DNA of 64,000 nt from Ignelater luminosus (taxonomy: Eukaryota; Arthropoda; Insecta; Coleoptera; Elateridae). The stretch spans positions 1-64,000 of the forward strand of contig VTPC01090027.1 in assembly GCA_011009095.1 (NCBI GenBank), in the 5' to 3' direction. Below, in pieces: positions 48,725 to 60,529 of the stretch. A program made the position numbers and the translations under genes. The notes beneath the pieces are model-generated. The model did not search any database and was not told where the DNA came from. It was given only the letters and a program-made list of their open reading frames with translations. Positions within the stretch are counted from its first letter, which is position 1, and every line of letters begins with the position of its first letter.

Positions 48725-49700
48725 ATTTTGTTGTACCGACGAATTTCGGCCATACGTTTCGCGTTCGTTTCTGTTAGATATCATGTGAATCGCGTTGCGG
48801 CCGATTGCGAGAGCGAAAGTCGTGATGACGGGATGCACAAAACAGAAACCAGCACGCAAGTCTTACCGGAAATATTCAAATGAATTTCTAATCTTCTATC
48901 GTTCTAGTTGCTACTGGCGTAGTTCGTTCTCTTTTTACTATTTTAAGCTTAAGGTTAGGATGTCTCTTTCTATTTTGAATACCCCCTAGGTCGTTGCCGT
49001 CATCCGCCACAACCCTTGCAGTCGACTGCTTGCGACTGCCTTATTAAGGAGAGACAAAGTTTCCGAAGGAACGTGTTTTTTCAAATAAAATTTTCCAAAA
49101 AACTTTGCCACAATACGTTAACAACAAAACCAAATAAGAGTTCATATTAAGGAGAATGCCGTGTTGGCTGCTATTGTTTTTGGGTGTAAAAGGAAGTAAA
49201 GGGATTCAGTCGGTATAACAAACAGAGGAACTTCCTGTGGGAGAGTCGTGTTGCTCGTGGTTGTAGCGTTAGTGTAAAGAGCTTATTTGCAAAATGCATT
49301 TTATTAATGCCGTTTTACGTAAAGATATAACTGTTTGCATATTGATATTTCATTAGAATTTGAGTGAAATGGTTAAAACGGTACCCGCAGCTGGCAGATC
49401 GTTTGGAGTTTCGGCGTCAGCCCGCGTCTGAAAGCCGTAAGAGCATTAAAAGGACGCTTCCCCGCTTTCCTTTTCCTGTGCTGCTACTTTACCGATTCAG
49501 CCCTTAAAAGCACCGCTCACAGTACGCAATTCATAATTTATAGTAATTTAACAATGCACGAAGTATGGAACACCGTTGAGCATTTTTGTACGATATCCAT
49601 CCCACCCACCCTTTGCTCTCTTTCCCTTGAAAGGGTTCGCAAAACGAAAAGCGTGTATATAAAATCATTTTTAAAAGAGGATTTGCATGATTAAATGGCG
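48725..49700. promoter_or_regulatory. GC-raised unique block, candidate regulatory DNA
   Basis: Unique in the window, GC-raised in patches, and free of repeats. Near its right end it has TATATAAAA at about 49655 and the composite ATTTGCATGATTAAAT at 49681-49696, an octamer overlapping a TGATTAAAT word resembling Extradenticle/Hox composite sites. The 64-residue frame 48795-48989 has no recognisable content. Function is unproven. Confidence 0.3.
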
Positions 49701-52540
49701 TGTTTATTTAAAAAAGAACGGCCGCGAATTTAAATATAATGGGATATGTGTTTTATTTAATATGTATGCTGTGGTCAGATTATGTGCTTGTAACCTTAAA
49801 TTGTTGATGAAGAGGGTGCCATTAAAACATGCAAATCCTACACGGAAAAAAGTATGCCCAGGGAAAAATTTAAATGTTCGTAGTAGTAGTACTTGAATAT
49901 ATTAAATCATTTACGTAATTTAATCACGTTTTCACAGATAACTAAGATATTTAAGTTTGTTGTGAATTTTTAGTTTTGAATTTTCTCGTGTAACTTCTTG
50001 AAACAATAAGCAGCAATTTGTGTTTCTTACAGTTCACCTTAATACTGAGACCAAACGTCTAACTTCGTTAGAGCTACACCTTTTAATTTATGGCAAACAC
50101 AAAATGACCTGTCTATAAAAATGATTCATTCATAGTTAGCTGCGGGAGAAAACTTAATAATAATTAGCTTAAATATCAAAAGAAGCAAACATACAAAATA
50201 TTTCTTAGAAATCGTACTGTCATGTCAGAACAATTTGGGCTAGTCAATCTATCTTTAGATTTTTTTTTATTTAATAGTCACAAAGACCTACATCTATCAA
50301 AATATGTACATTAAACTCAACCAGAGAAGGTAAATACACATGAAATTGACAAATCATATAACTTTTATTTTTTTTTATTCCATATTTTAGTCCCATATCA
50401 AAGAGATAAATAACAAAACCAACTGTTTGCAAATGACCAAAACAACTGCATACAACTTCCTTTATCTTAATCAATTTTTATCAAACCACCACGATTCTAG
50501 ATCTTTAAGTGATTTATTTCCTCTTCATACATACCACCTGTGCGTGTAAATGATGAACTCATTTAAATAAAATTCAGCCAACAGACTTAGATATTTTGGC
50601 TGCCCAAAAAAGTCAGTAAAAGCATTTATAAAGTGTGAACCACACAATCAACGAGACTCAGATGATCTTCTTGAGACATCCATTATGACTTTAAAAAGTG
50701 CATGTGCATGTCCATCTATATCTACAAGATCTATATTCCGTCTGATCTGTATCAGATCCCTTTGTAATAAAAGTTAGTTTTACCTCCACAAACACAAATG
50801 TCTTACCACACAAAACATTTTGGTAACTTGTTTTCAAGTTTTTTCGTCAGAACCACTGCTGAATCCTTTGTGATGACCAGACATCTGTAAAAAGTCGGCC
50901 TTAACGTAAGTCTCGTCGAGACACAGTCAAAATCCGTAATTAATTAGTCGGTGTTCCGGGTCTTCATCCTCTGTCCTAGTCCAGCAATCTGCAATGGATC
51001 CAACTTGATAAGTTTGAAATTCCGATTTGTTTCTTGACCTTCTGAACCAATCAATGAAAGCAGTTTAGCTTCTTAAAGTTGCCTTGATGTTTACGGATTA
51101 ACTAGTTTATTCCTAAGATCGGATTGTAACAACAAAGAAGTTGGGTCAAGATTCTACACTTTGATTACACCATTTACTGTTTTGGAAAAATCTAGTGGCA
51201 ACTAAATCGCGCAGTGTTGTGCGAGTGCGCATTTTGGAGCTGTTAGCAATTTTGAATGCACAAATTTTTTTAGGTACAGATCTTATCCATAATCATGGTA
51301 TCATCTCTCTTCTTTTCTTCACTCATACTGTGGTAAATTGTTAGAGTAGACACCGGATGCTGGAAAGCGACTTCGGCTGGTGATGGTCCTCGTTCATTAG
51401 ATGTTGTTTTTTTTATTGTTGTTGCGGAGGCAGCTAGCGGTGATGGATTGAGGTGCTTGACTTTGCAGGTAGCTGCAGACGACGGTTGATTCATTGTTGG
51501 TGATGGAGACGGTGCTGTGAAGCAGGAAAAAGAAGTTGATGGAATTTAGGGGTTACGATTTGTGAAGGTTTGGGTGGGTAAGAAACTGTTCTTTTCAGAA
51601 TCACGACCCCCGCAGTTCGCGCTACGGGAGATTTAAAAGGAAGGAGTTTAAAGAAGGGGAATAGGTTGCGTGTTATCGAGTGGTGGCAGTCGGAGGGTGA
51701 ATTTCACGAAGCCGAAGGGAGTCAGGCCTCTAACTGTGACTGACTGCTGTGGATGACGGTCACGGTCCGCTGAGGATCATGGATTCTGACTTGATCCCGT
51801 GTCAATGGCTCTCGCGCTTGCTATCCAGGCCAGAATGATCTTATCCAAGCGGGTCCTAGGCCCGGGCAAGGAAAAAAAGCACTGGATACAAAATCAGTGT
51901 TTTCTCCTTTGATTCTTCTTTTACATTTTTTCTGTTAAATTTCTTCTCTTTGCCAGAATGATACAGATTTTACTTTCTACTTTCTTGTCTGATTTCTACA
52001 GAGTCTAACATATGTATTCTAGACTTTTCCTTTTATGAACTTTATAGCTCTGGTTGAGTGACAGCAAATAGTTACGGAAATTGAAAATAAAGATAGCCAA
52101 TCTCGCCAAACAGAATTTCAAAAAAAAATCAACAGATAATCAAAATTGTGTCACAACTGCCGTTATGACTTTTGGTTATCTTAATGCCTCATCTCATTTC
52201 GCTGCGTAATCACCTTTAGGCACTTACTGTCTCTGCCCATCGGTAGATGACGAATTTGCGTGAGCCCGTTAAGTGTACGTAGTGTGCTCGAGTAAAGTCA
52301 GTATGCAAGGTATCAAGCAAGCAACGTTGTAAGACATTGAGTTTTATAAAACCAATCGTTGTTTGAGGCAACTACAAAAGCTTCAATTGAGATTGCGGTT
52401 CAGTGGGTGACTGTTCGTGTGGTGCAACGACACATCAGGACTTTTGCCGCGTTTCAAATAACTTGCGTGGATTATAAAGCTTGCAAAAAAGTTTATTCAA
52501 TATGACGTCTGTTGTCTAAATCTGTGAGAGTACTGCACGT
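49701..52540. other. Mostly AT-rich, no gene recognised
   Basis: On the minus strand near 50925-50845 one frame reads LCLDETYVKADFLQMSGHHKG. The DET is reminiscent of a transposase catalytic motif, but no second block was found. A GC-raised patch at 51270-51880 contains a 74-residue minus-strand frame (51270-51494), rich in Ser, Thr, Ala and Pro and starting in a good AACAATG context, but it is unrecognised. Confidence 0.4.
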
Positions 52541-52544
52541 CAGA

Positions 52545-53150
52545 ACAGACTTCCAAAATTGTTTTACAATTTTGCAATAAAAAAAGAAATTCTACAGTCT
52601 ACCCGAAGAAATTAATAGAATTTGTTTGACATTTTCTATCTTCTTGTAAGAGACTATCTATCATGCTACATTCCAGGTAAGCGCAACTACATTTTGGGTT
52701 GTTTCTAAGGTGTATGGAATTGCATCACTTGAACGAAAATGTCGAAATGTAAGCATTGTCTTAATATTTAAAATCATCTCTTAATGCAGCGTCTGTGGGT
52801 GGAAATCTAAGCAACAACAACACAAAAGGCTTTTGAACTCTAGTTAGAAGCCAATCTCATATTCTGCCTCGCTACAATTTGATTTCTTTAAAATTCCTCA
52901 CCTTTTCTGACCTTGGTTGGGTAAGTAAACAACAACAACCAAGGCTTCGCAAGAAAGGCTTCTTTAGTGAGGAATAACATCCGGAAATTTGCTTTGATAG
53001 TCATTTAGAGCTATCCAATTTGAGGTAATGTAATCTTCTTTAGAACCCGGTCATAGTTAGATCAGTAAAATCCATTTCAATGTAAACAATTGATTTAACT
53101 ATTTATAACGTAAGAGATGTACGAAGTGCAATTATAATGTGATCGATACA
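52545..53150 (+). repeat. ~620-bp interspersed repeat, copy 2
   Basis: Shares its start (ACTTCCAAAATTG), CAACTACATTTTGGG, TGGAATTGCATCACTTGAAC, GTAAGCATTGTCTTAA and CAGTAAAATCCATTTCA with the copy at 26975-27610. The next copy begins immediately after it, so these two are in tandem at ~617 bp spacing. Confidence 0.72.
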
Positions 53151-53159
53151 CGGTTCGTA

Positions 53160-53390
53160 AAGACTTCCAAAGTCGCTTATAGTGAATCGTCTTAGTGGTC
53201 TGCTTTTATGATTTTGAGAAATTATTTAATACAATTCGTTCGATAATATCTATCTTCTCGTAAGAAACAATCTATTGTGCCAGTGACAGGCAAGCCCAAC
53301 TACAGTTTGGGTTTTGGTATCTGGAATTGCTTCACTGAAACGGAGCTGTTGAAATGTAAGTATTGTCTATATACCAAAAATAATTTCATA
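53160..53390 (+). repeat. ~620-bp interspersed repeat, copy 3 (truncated by LINE)
   Basis: Starts ACTTCCAAAGTCGCTTATAG and keeps the block CCCAACTACAGTTTGGG through TGTAAGTATTGTCTATA. It stops near 53390, where reverse transcriptase coding sequence begins. The open frame 53277-53591 therefore fuses repeat sequence to LINE sequence and is not one protein. Confidence 0.7.
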
Positions 53391-54440
53391 ACGCAACGTA
53401 TACTGGAGAAGAGGCTTAGGACACAAACAGAGGCAAAACTGGAGGAAGCACATTGCGGTTATCGACCTAACCCAGGGACTCAGGACGCCATATTTGTAAT
53501 TCAAAAAGTCACGGAGAAAGCTATAGAGTATAATAAAGAACGTCACTTGTGCTTAATTGATATCGTGAAGGCGTTTGACTGGGTACCTTAGGGATCTACA
53601 TGGAAAGCCCTGAGAAGTCACCGTCTCAAACGAATTGACCAAGAGAATTAAAAGCTTCTATCAAACCTGCAGAAACGAAGTAAGGTCCAATCATTGTACC
53701 TCCAAGCAGTTTAGTACCAATTTAGGAGTAAGACAAGGAGATATCCTGAGCCTCTTGCTGTTCACTGAAGTAATGGAAATGGCGTTGAAGAAATGTTCAG
53801 GCTTCAGGAAATTGAAGCTGAGCAATTGGCAACTGATTTCGATAATAATAAAGTTGCAATACAACCTCAACCTATTGATTATGGCCTTGGAAAGGTGGGA
53901 CTGAAAGCAAATACAAACAAAACCAAGATAATGATTATTATATCTCAAGAACAGTGTATCCACCGTATTATGGTCAAAGGGCAAGCTTTGGAGCAGGTGC
54001 ACCAATTTAAGTATCTAGGTGTGTGGATTTCTAGTGATGGAATGCTCGGCACAGAAATGAATGCCAGGAATTTAGGATGCTGCACGCCATCAGGCTTAAG
54101 TTACTGAGGAAACAGGAGGTCAGTGGTGGCACAAAGCTTGCAGTGTACAGCACAATATGCCTACGGCTGCCAAACATGGAGCCTCACTAGCAAGTTTGAA
54201 AGCAGAATTCAAGCGGCCTAGATGAGGTATTTGAGAGGAGGAAACTCAAGGATCAGGACAGATCTCGGAGTGAATCCTCTGTTGGACAAGGTGAGGGCGT
54301 CCCAGCTGAGATGGTTTGGCCATATCCAGCGCATGGAAGATTCCAGGTACTCAAGACAAGCACTCGAGGCGAAGGTGGAAAGAAGGAGACCACGTGGAAG
54401 AAGAAGGACCACCTGGGCTGATGACATCAGCTCTAAATGA
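53391..54440 (+). pseudogene. Non-LTR retrotransposon RT pseudogene
   Basis: Consecutive RT blocks lie in three frames. From 53391: RILEKRLRTQTEAKLEEAHC, then GYRPNPGTQDAIFVIQKVTEKA and LCLIDIVKAFDWVP (blocks 1-3, with the first catalytic aspartate in IDIVKAFD), stopped by TAG at 53589-53591. From 53635: RIKSFYQTCRNEVRSN, then FSTNLGVRQGDILSLLLF (block 4, GVRQGD). The palm ADD region near 53820-53850 is degraded or deleted. From 53880: GLGKVGLKANTNKTKIMII and LEQVHQFKYLGVWISSDG. Then YGCQTWSLTSKFESRIQAA, a stop, and from 54222 MRYLRGG, followed by KVRASQLRWFGHIQRMEDSR and ALEAKVERRRPRGRRRTTW, the C-terminal tail common to a large group of animal LINEs. It lacks the N-terminal endonuclease part, so it is 5'-truncated. 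The clade is not settled. Confidence 0.85.
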
Positions 54441-54739
54441 GCGACCAGGACTAAGTATTTATTTTGTAAAGCTGAGAACTTTTTAACATTATAAATAGCG
54501 GTACGCTTATTAATGTTAGGTAATAAAGCAATGCGACGGCGACGACGAGACGTCGCTAAGCCAATTAATTACGTAGGTTTCTTCCGTGTTTCAGCATTAC
54601 GACCAACCATTACCGATGCATGTATTTGCTAAATATCCTCATATAAAGGTGCGGATGTGGATGTCAAAAAATTATTAAATTCTCAGATGCAGATGTTCGA
54701 ATTCATGCGGATGGAGATATCCGTTACAATCCTAGTAGA
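54441..54739. other. Post-LINE segment
   Basis: No gene. It contains a duplicated-looking run (GTGCGGATGTGGATG, ATGCAGATG, ATGCGGATGGAGATATCCG) near 54650-54720, possibly a small minisatellite or decayed LINE tail. Confidence 0.4.
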
Positions 54740-54797
54740 ATTTCAAAGTCGTTTACAGTGTATCGGCTTAGCGGTCAGGTTTTAGAATTTTGCGATA
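54740..54797 (+). repeat. ~620-bp repeat copy 4, part left of mariner insertion
   Basis: TTTCAAAGTCGTTTACAGTG, then CGGCTTAGCGGTCAG and TTTTAGAATTTTG, match copies 1 and 3. The matching right part resumes at 56063 after the mariner. Confidence 0.68.
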
Positions 54798-54799
54798 TA

Positions 54800-54827
54800 C
54801 GAGGGTGGTCTGAAAAGTTTCCGACCT
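54800..54827 (+). repeat. mariner left terminal inverted repeat
   Basis: 28 bp, identical to the reverse complement of 56033-56060; preceded by the TA duplication at 54798-54799. Confidence 0.95.
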
Positions 54828-54967
54828 CAACGTGAAGATGGCAGCACTCGTAAATAAAAGCTACTGAATTTCGTTGTTCATCTGTTGACAGTTACTCACC
54901 AAAGCTTCAGCCATTTTGGAAGCGCAGTTTTTATGTAACAGTCGTTTGAGTGAGTTTTTTTGTGAAA

Positions 54968-55995
54968 ATGGACAAAATCGAGTATCGAGCTGTCATTAAA
55001 TATTTGTTTTTGAAAGGCAATACGCCTTCGATAATAAAAGATGAGTTGGATTCTGTGTATGGGGACTCTGCACCATCATTTACCACTGAAATTTTGGGCT
55101 GTTGAATTTAAACGTGGCCGTAAGAGCTTGGGAGACGATGAACGTTCGGGACGTCCAAAAACTGCAACTACCGACGAAAACATCGCCAAAGTTCACCAAA
55201 TGGTGCTAGACGACCGCCGAATTAAAGTGAGAGAGATAGCAGAGGTTATGAACATGTCAAAAGAACGTGTTTGTCACATATTAAATCAACATTTAGGCAC
55301 GAGAAAGCTGTCCGCGCGTTGGGTGCCGCGTTTGCTCACGTTAGACCAAAAACGTGTTCGAATGAATATTTCCAACGCTCTTTTGGCGCAGTTTAGGCGA
55401 AATAAATCCAAGTTTTGACACCGATTAATTACTGTAGATGAAACTTGGATACACCATTATATGCCCAAAACAAAAATACAGTCCAAACAGTGGACTGCAA
55501 AGGGGGAACCGGCTCCAAAAAAAGCAAAAACTGTTTTTTCGGCTGGGAAAGTGATGGCGACTGTTTTTTGGGATAGTCATGGAGTTATTTTAATCGATTA
55601 TCTTCAAAAAGGAAAAACCATTACAGGAGCATACTATGCATCATTACTTGACAAGCTGAAGGCAGAACTTGCGAAAAAACGGCCACATTTGCAGAAAAAG
55701 AAAATCCTGTTTCACCAAGACAGCGGTTGCCATGGCGAAAATCTACGAATTACGGTTTGAACTGCTTGACCATCCGCCTTACTCACCAGATCTAGCTCCA
55801 AGCGACTTCTTTTTGTTCCCTCATCTAAAAATTGTGCTCGGAGGACAAAGATTTTCGTCAAATGAAGAGGCAATCACCTTCGTGAACAATTATTTTGCAG
55901 AGAAAAATGCCGAGTACTATTTGGACGGGTTACAGAGATGGGAGCATCGCTGGGAGAAGTGTATAGAGTTACCAGGAGACTATGTTGAAAAATAA
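54968..55995 (+). pseudogene. mariner transposase, three disabling lesions
   Basis: In the intact family this is a ~345-residue DD34D transposase that cuts and rejoins the element at its terminal repeats. The reading starts at ATG 54968 (MDKIEYRAVIKYLFLKGNTP, first helix-turn-helix). A frameshift near 55090 ends this frame in a TGA shortly after FTTEILGC. The next frame carries WAVEFKRGRKSLGDDERSGR and VREIAEVMNMSKERVCHIL (second helix-turn-helix), then TGA at 55416-55418 where the family has an aromatic or leucine codon. Beyond it, in the same frame, come ITVDETWIHHYMP (first catalytic D) and ILFHQD (second catalytic D). A deletion of about 20 bp at 55721 removes the usual NAPAHTS segment and shifts frame. 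The rest is intact: LDHPPYSPDLAPSDFFLFP (third catalytic D) through YVEK and the stop at 55993-55995. All three catalytic aspartates remain. Confidence 0.93.
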
Positions 55996-56032
55996 AAAAA
56001 AAATTTCAGAAAAAATGTCTTGTATCTTTGTT

Positions 56033-56060
56033 AGGTCGGAAACTTTTCAGACCACCCTCG
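56033..56060 (-). repeat. mariner right terminal inverted repeat
   Basis: 28 bp, perfect inverted match to 54800-54827; followed by TA at 56061-56062. Confidence 0.95.
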
Positions 56061-56062
56061 TA

Positions 56063-56390
56063 AAGAGAAATCCTACACTCTAACTGAAGAAACTAACAGA
56101 GTCCGATATCTCGTAAGGAACAATTTATTGTACCACATTAGAGGCAAGCTCAACTACATTCTGGGCTGTGGTGTCTGGAATTGCTTCACCGGAACAAAAC
56201 TGTTGAAATGCAAGTGTTGTCTTTATATCCAAAGTAATCATCTAACGCACTTGTGAATTAAAAAGACAATGTGTTGATAAACGACAACACGAAAGGTCTC
56301 TGAGCTCAAGTTAACCTTGTATATGCAACCGAGTTGTTGTAAAATGATTGGAAAGTAAATATCTTAAATAATTTTGTATCGTTCAGATTT
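56063..56390 (+). repeat. ~620-bp repeat copy 4, part right of mariner insertion
   Basis: GAAATCCTACACTCTAACTG matches 52590-52610 of copy 2 in position. CAACTACATTCTGGGCTG, TGGAATTGCTTCACCGG and AAATGCAAGTGTTGTCTTTA follow in the family order. The match fades after about 56350. Confidence 0.7.
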
Positions 56391-57290
56391 TCTACACGAA
56401 AGTCTGCGTTGCGCTACTGCATGGAAAACACTGGATTAAATACCTAGAATAAACTTTAGTCTTATTTGAACTCTTGCTTTCTCTAAGCTATTGTTGATTT
56501 TGATCTTGCATCTTTGATGAAACGTCCTTTTCTTCGTATTCAACTGTTTCATAATTAAAGTACAAAATGCAACAATCACAATCCGGAAAAGCAAGCGACA
56601 CGTAACACAGAATAATTCAGAAACCTCTTGTATGTTGTGACCAGTTTCATATTGATGTTCAACAATCGCAGAATTAGTTCTGAAACATGATTCTATGTCA
56701 AATCTTATTGTCTGTGTACTTGTTTCAGAACTTTTTTAGAACATTTAATGGATTCCAAATAAAAATAAAGAAATATCTGTTTCTGTACAAAACGTCCAAA
56801 AAATCAACACTTTCTGTCCTGAACAAAGTTTGAGTTTTATTATTTTTTTTGATTTATAAAATCAAAGTAAGGATTACTTTCTATAGGTGCTTTGCAAAAA
56901 GCATTGCCATGAATTTTCAATATTAATTAATATTTTCTATTGAACTTTGTTTCACTTTAATTAACATTTCTTTCTTCAATAACACTAAAAAAGAAAATAA
57001 ACTTGCCCTGGGTTGCTTTTACATTTCTTGGTTTGCAAAGATATAAAAAAAATCTAATTTCGCCATGAACTAACAATAATCATAATAACTTAAAAGCCTA
57101 CATTCCTCTAATTAATACTCCAAATGAAAATATTTCTTATTGTATCTGTTCAAACAACAATTTTATTCGAACATCAACAGAAACGACAAGAAAAACCTTA
57201 ACCTCTCTTACTACAAAAAAAAGCTGACTTTCCCAACGTCAGTCAGTCGCCTTAAATAAAGCGTAAAAAATTTGGTTAAAAAACGATTTG
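56391..57290. other. AT-rich, no gene recognised
   Basis: No coding, repeat or RNA signal is visible. Confidence 0.45.
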
Positions 57291-57294
57291 AAAG

Positions 57295-59420
57295 TGAAAA
57301 GCGTTTCGGCCACAAAACAGCAGTTAAAGAATGACATTTTGTGGTGAATATCGGTTGGGGGGGTGGTGGTGGTGTAGTGCGGTATGCAGATGAACCGATG
57401 AACGTATAGTAGGGGAGCAGGCGGTAAATGGCAGTGGATGATTGATCGGCGGGCTAATTGGATGATCGATGGGTTTTAGTTCATCAAGCACCGCGCCTCG
57501 AGTCCTGCACACCCTCTCTCACGACCACCCTACGCATTGCACTCCAAAATTAGGCCGATACACATCATTATTTCTCTCTTCTCTAACCGGAAAAAATTAA
57601 CAGAAAGAGTTTCACTCGCGATGTCAATCTTTATTTGAGAGAAAGAAAAGAGAAAAAAATTGGAGAGATAAATAAAAGCTAACGTAATGTGATGTTGATA
57701 TGTGGAATCTGGAAGAGCTTACGAGAGTCGAAGGAAAAAGCGGAGATAAGAACTGCCTTATCCTGTGGGGACTGCATGTGGAAGTGGAATGGCGAAAAAA
57801 TGAAACAAAGAATTTATTTTTCCCGGCGTTTATGGCATTTAACTTGCAAATGTTATGGTTTTATTCAGTATGTGGCTAAAGTGGGAGTCATCACCTTTGA
57901 ATATTTTTATTGCGCCGCGTTGGTTTTAAAGTCGAGGGACGCCACGACCCGGATTTTTCTTGTTTTTCCTACAATAGAGCTTAAATTCTTTATTGGATCA
58001 CCCTGATTTATTTTATGCAAATATTCCCGCAACCTTTATCTTTTATTGCACGTACTATGTGGAAATTTAACAACAAAAATGGATGAAACCGATGGTGTTC
58101 ATTGCGGGGTGTCTCTGCATGAGATTTACGGTTCTCAGCGTTATCGCTGTAATCTTTACCTTGAACAGGAAGAGTGAAACTGAACGGTTGCTTCTGCTAG
58201 ATGATGCGGCTGTGTAAATAGCGGCGAGGTAATTAATTTTGGCAAAAGATCAATTTATATCCATCTAGGAAGCGCATTCTCCGATTTCCGTCGATATTTC
58301 CTCTTATTGGTTTCCGAGGCTGGGTTATAGCTCAGGGAGGCCCCGAGCCAGTTAGCACGGTCTTGCACTCCAGAGACAAGACGACAATTCTCCATGATAT
58401 CGGTCAGATAAATGCCGTACATTTTATCTTGTTCTTCTTTAAGTTGTCCGTCAGAAGCGTCCGTTCTTTTCGCACTTTATACCGCAAGGATATTCGCGAA
58501 AGGGATGGCGACGCTCGACGAATGCAGGTCAATCTAGTATGGGATTAGTCTGGTTAGAGCACCACTGTGTACTCTTAATGGAGTCAGATTAGCGCATACG
58601 GATGTGTTCTGCATGTAAGTGGAGAATGATGTTTGGTTTAACGGGTAAACGAGTTGCCTCTGTTTTTGTCAGACGCTATTACGTGTTTTTGTACAAGTTT
58701 TCAATTTAATCGTATAAAATTATCCCTATTTAACGCCTGCTGTATAAATTTTCCTAAAATCTGACGCACACTCAGCTTTTTGATACCGGCTACGGCTCTC
58801 TCGCAGCCCTTTTTTAAACGATTCCCATATACCTACCCAAATTAATTTGGATTTTCATTGTGGATGAGGAATATTAGCGGCTATCAAAAACATGGAAAAG
58901 GGATAAAATTAACCAAGCAAAAAACGCTGCGTGTATCGAAAGAAGCTCGAATTAAATTTGCAATTCGTTGTGTTTAGTCAAAAAGAGGACAAGTTCTTGA
59001 ATATCAAACTCATAACGATCAAATTAAATCTACAACGATATGATGTATCACGACTTATGATCTTTACGAGGAAAAAACATAATTTCCTGTTTTTTTTCTT
59101 CTTATTGCAGGCAATTCCATTGTTGTAAATAGATCTTAAGGAGAGAATAAGTAAATTAGAAGACGTGATAACAATCTCCCCTTTTTTAAGAGGGAATCTA
59201 GACATCCGGCGATCCTCTTAAGCAGGCTATACGTATTACGGGGCTTTTTAAAAGGATCGCGCTGTTTTCTTTCGCGTTTTTTTAAAGTGAGCCCTCGAGA
59301 TATGAGCCATCCATTGGTGTGGATGAGGGTGAGCGATCTCAAGTGAGCAGCAAGTGTTTGGTTGGCTGATTGCTGTTTAATCAGCATGTCTTGCGGAGTA
59401 ATTTTTATCCTTATTAAGAC
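57295..59420. promoter_or_regulatory. Series of GC-raised unique patches, candidate regulatory DNA
   Basis: Unlike the satellites, this 2-kb region is unique and has alternating GC-raised patches. It includes a short G-rich GGTGGTGGT microsatellite near 57362, TTTATGGCATTTAAC near 57828, TTTTTATTGCGCCGCG near 57905 and an octamer ATGCAAAT at 58015-58022. A tRNA-like GTTATAGCTCAGGGAGG near 58325 has no matching B box. The 105-residue frame 57689-58006 has no recognisable domain. The texture suggests conserved non-coding DNA, but function is not shown. Confidence 0.3.
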
Positions 59421-60525
59421 GCCGCCTTTATGAAACCTTCGTTTTCACAGATTACATTTTGTGTGCGCAGCAGACTTTCCAGTTTTTAGGTCAATTTTTA
59501 TCTTGGCAACGTTCAAATTCGCGTGTACACATTGCTGGTTTGCTTTATGAAAAGATTGCAAAATATATACGCAGATGGTCGTTTCTTAAAAATAAATCCC
59601 GCCAAAATTGCTTGTTTTCTGCTGTTATTTTAAATTTTGTTCGTTTATTCTTGTTCTAGAATCACATTTGTCTTCTTCTGTCTAACAATCTGAAAAGTCT
59701 TTTTATGTTATATCATCAGATATTCTACTGTTGTTCTCTGTTTTAATATTGTTAATGCTAAATTCATTCTTTAAAAGATAAAGCCAACTGTCAAATAGTT
59801 AGGTTTTGTTTTTCTTTGTTTCTTTCACAGCCTGCTTTAGCATGTTATTAGCGATGAAATGATAGTCTGAATGACATACACGTTGGGCACCGTTTTAATG
59901 AGTCGACAAAGCTGTTTCAACTACAATTACCATTCTTCGTCTGTTTTCTTTTTTATATCCTGAATTATTTTTCTGTTCTGTTATATTGCCAATTCTCAAA
60001 TAAACGCGAAGCAGAACAGGCAATTTTATTCTGCTAATACTTTCTCGTCTTGATTAATTTAACGCTTATCTGAAGTTATTTAACTCAATTTATCTAAAAA
60101 CTATGGCAAGTCTGATTAAAACTGAATCTTAATCATAAAAACTGCGATAGCAGCATGCGATCATTAAAATTTAAGTTCCCAGTAGGCTGTGAAATTTTTC
60201 TGTAGGGTGTAGCTTAGATACAACGCATGCCAACACATAACCTATAAACTAATGATTTTGCCTTATTTTTAACGCAAACTGTCAATTTGACAGATAACTT
60301 TCCGGAATAAGCCAAGGCATGATTTTTTTCTTTCATTCATTCAATTTTAATGATCGCCAGTTATAACTTAACTTATTTTTTATTATTGTGAATTGATCTT
60401 GAATTCACGTAAGACCTGCAAGTATTCCTTCTGTTTCTAATATAACTATAGAAATCTTGAATCTCCAATCGACAATAGATTTTTATATTGTCATTGGGCA
60501 AACTTTATTTTTTTTTATGATAAGC
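59421..60525. other. AT-rich, no gene recognised
   Basis: No features seen. Confidence 0.45.
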
Positions 60526-60529
60526 TGAT

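Larger units (their letters stand above)
54800..56060 (+). mobile_element. mariner transposon, nearly full length
   Basis: A 1261-bp element with perfect 28-bp terminal inverted repeats: 54800-54827 starts CGAGGGTGGTCTGAAAAG and the reverse complement of 56033-56060 is identical. TA target duplications lie at 54798-54799 and 56061-56062. The single transposase gene on the plus strand is disabled (see next entry). Length, TA duplication and protein all match the mariner family. It interrupts a copy of the ~620-bp repeat, which gives the order of insertion. The identical termini and few coding lesions suggest it is the youngest transposon in the window. Confidence 0.95.

Noticed and set aside
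50840..50930. Minus-strand LDETY motif resembling a DDE transposase catalytic block
   Set aside because: Only about 20 residues look right and no second block was found up- or downstream.
51270..51494. Ser/Thr/Ala/Pro-rich minus-strand frame with good start context
   Set aside because: Low-complexity composition, no domain, no convincing splice partners.
28480..58022. Apparent clustering of octamer ATGCAAAT sites in GC-raised blocks
   Set aside because: The number seen is about what base composition predicts for 64 kb, so it is not evidence on its own.
58320..58385. tRNA-like segment (TAGCTCAGGGAGG)
   Set aside because: A-box-like only. There is no B box at the right distance and no cloverleaf.
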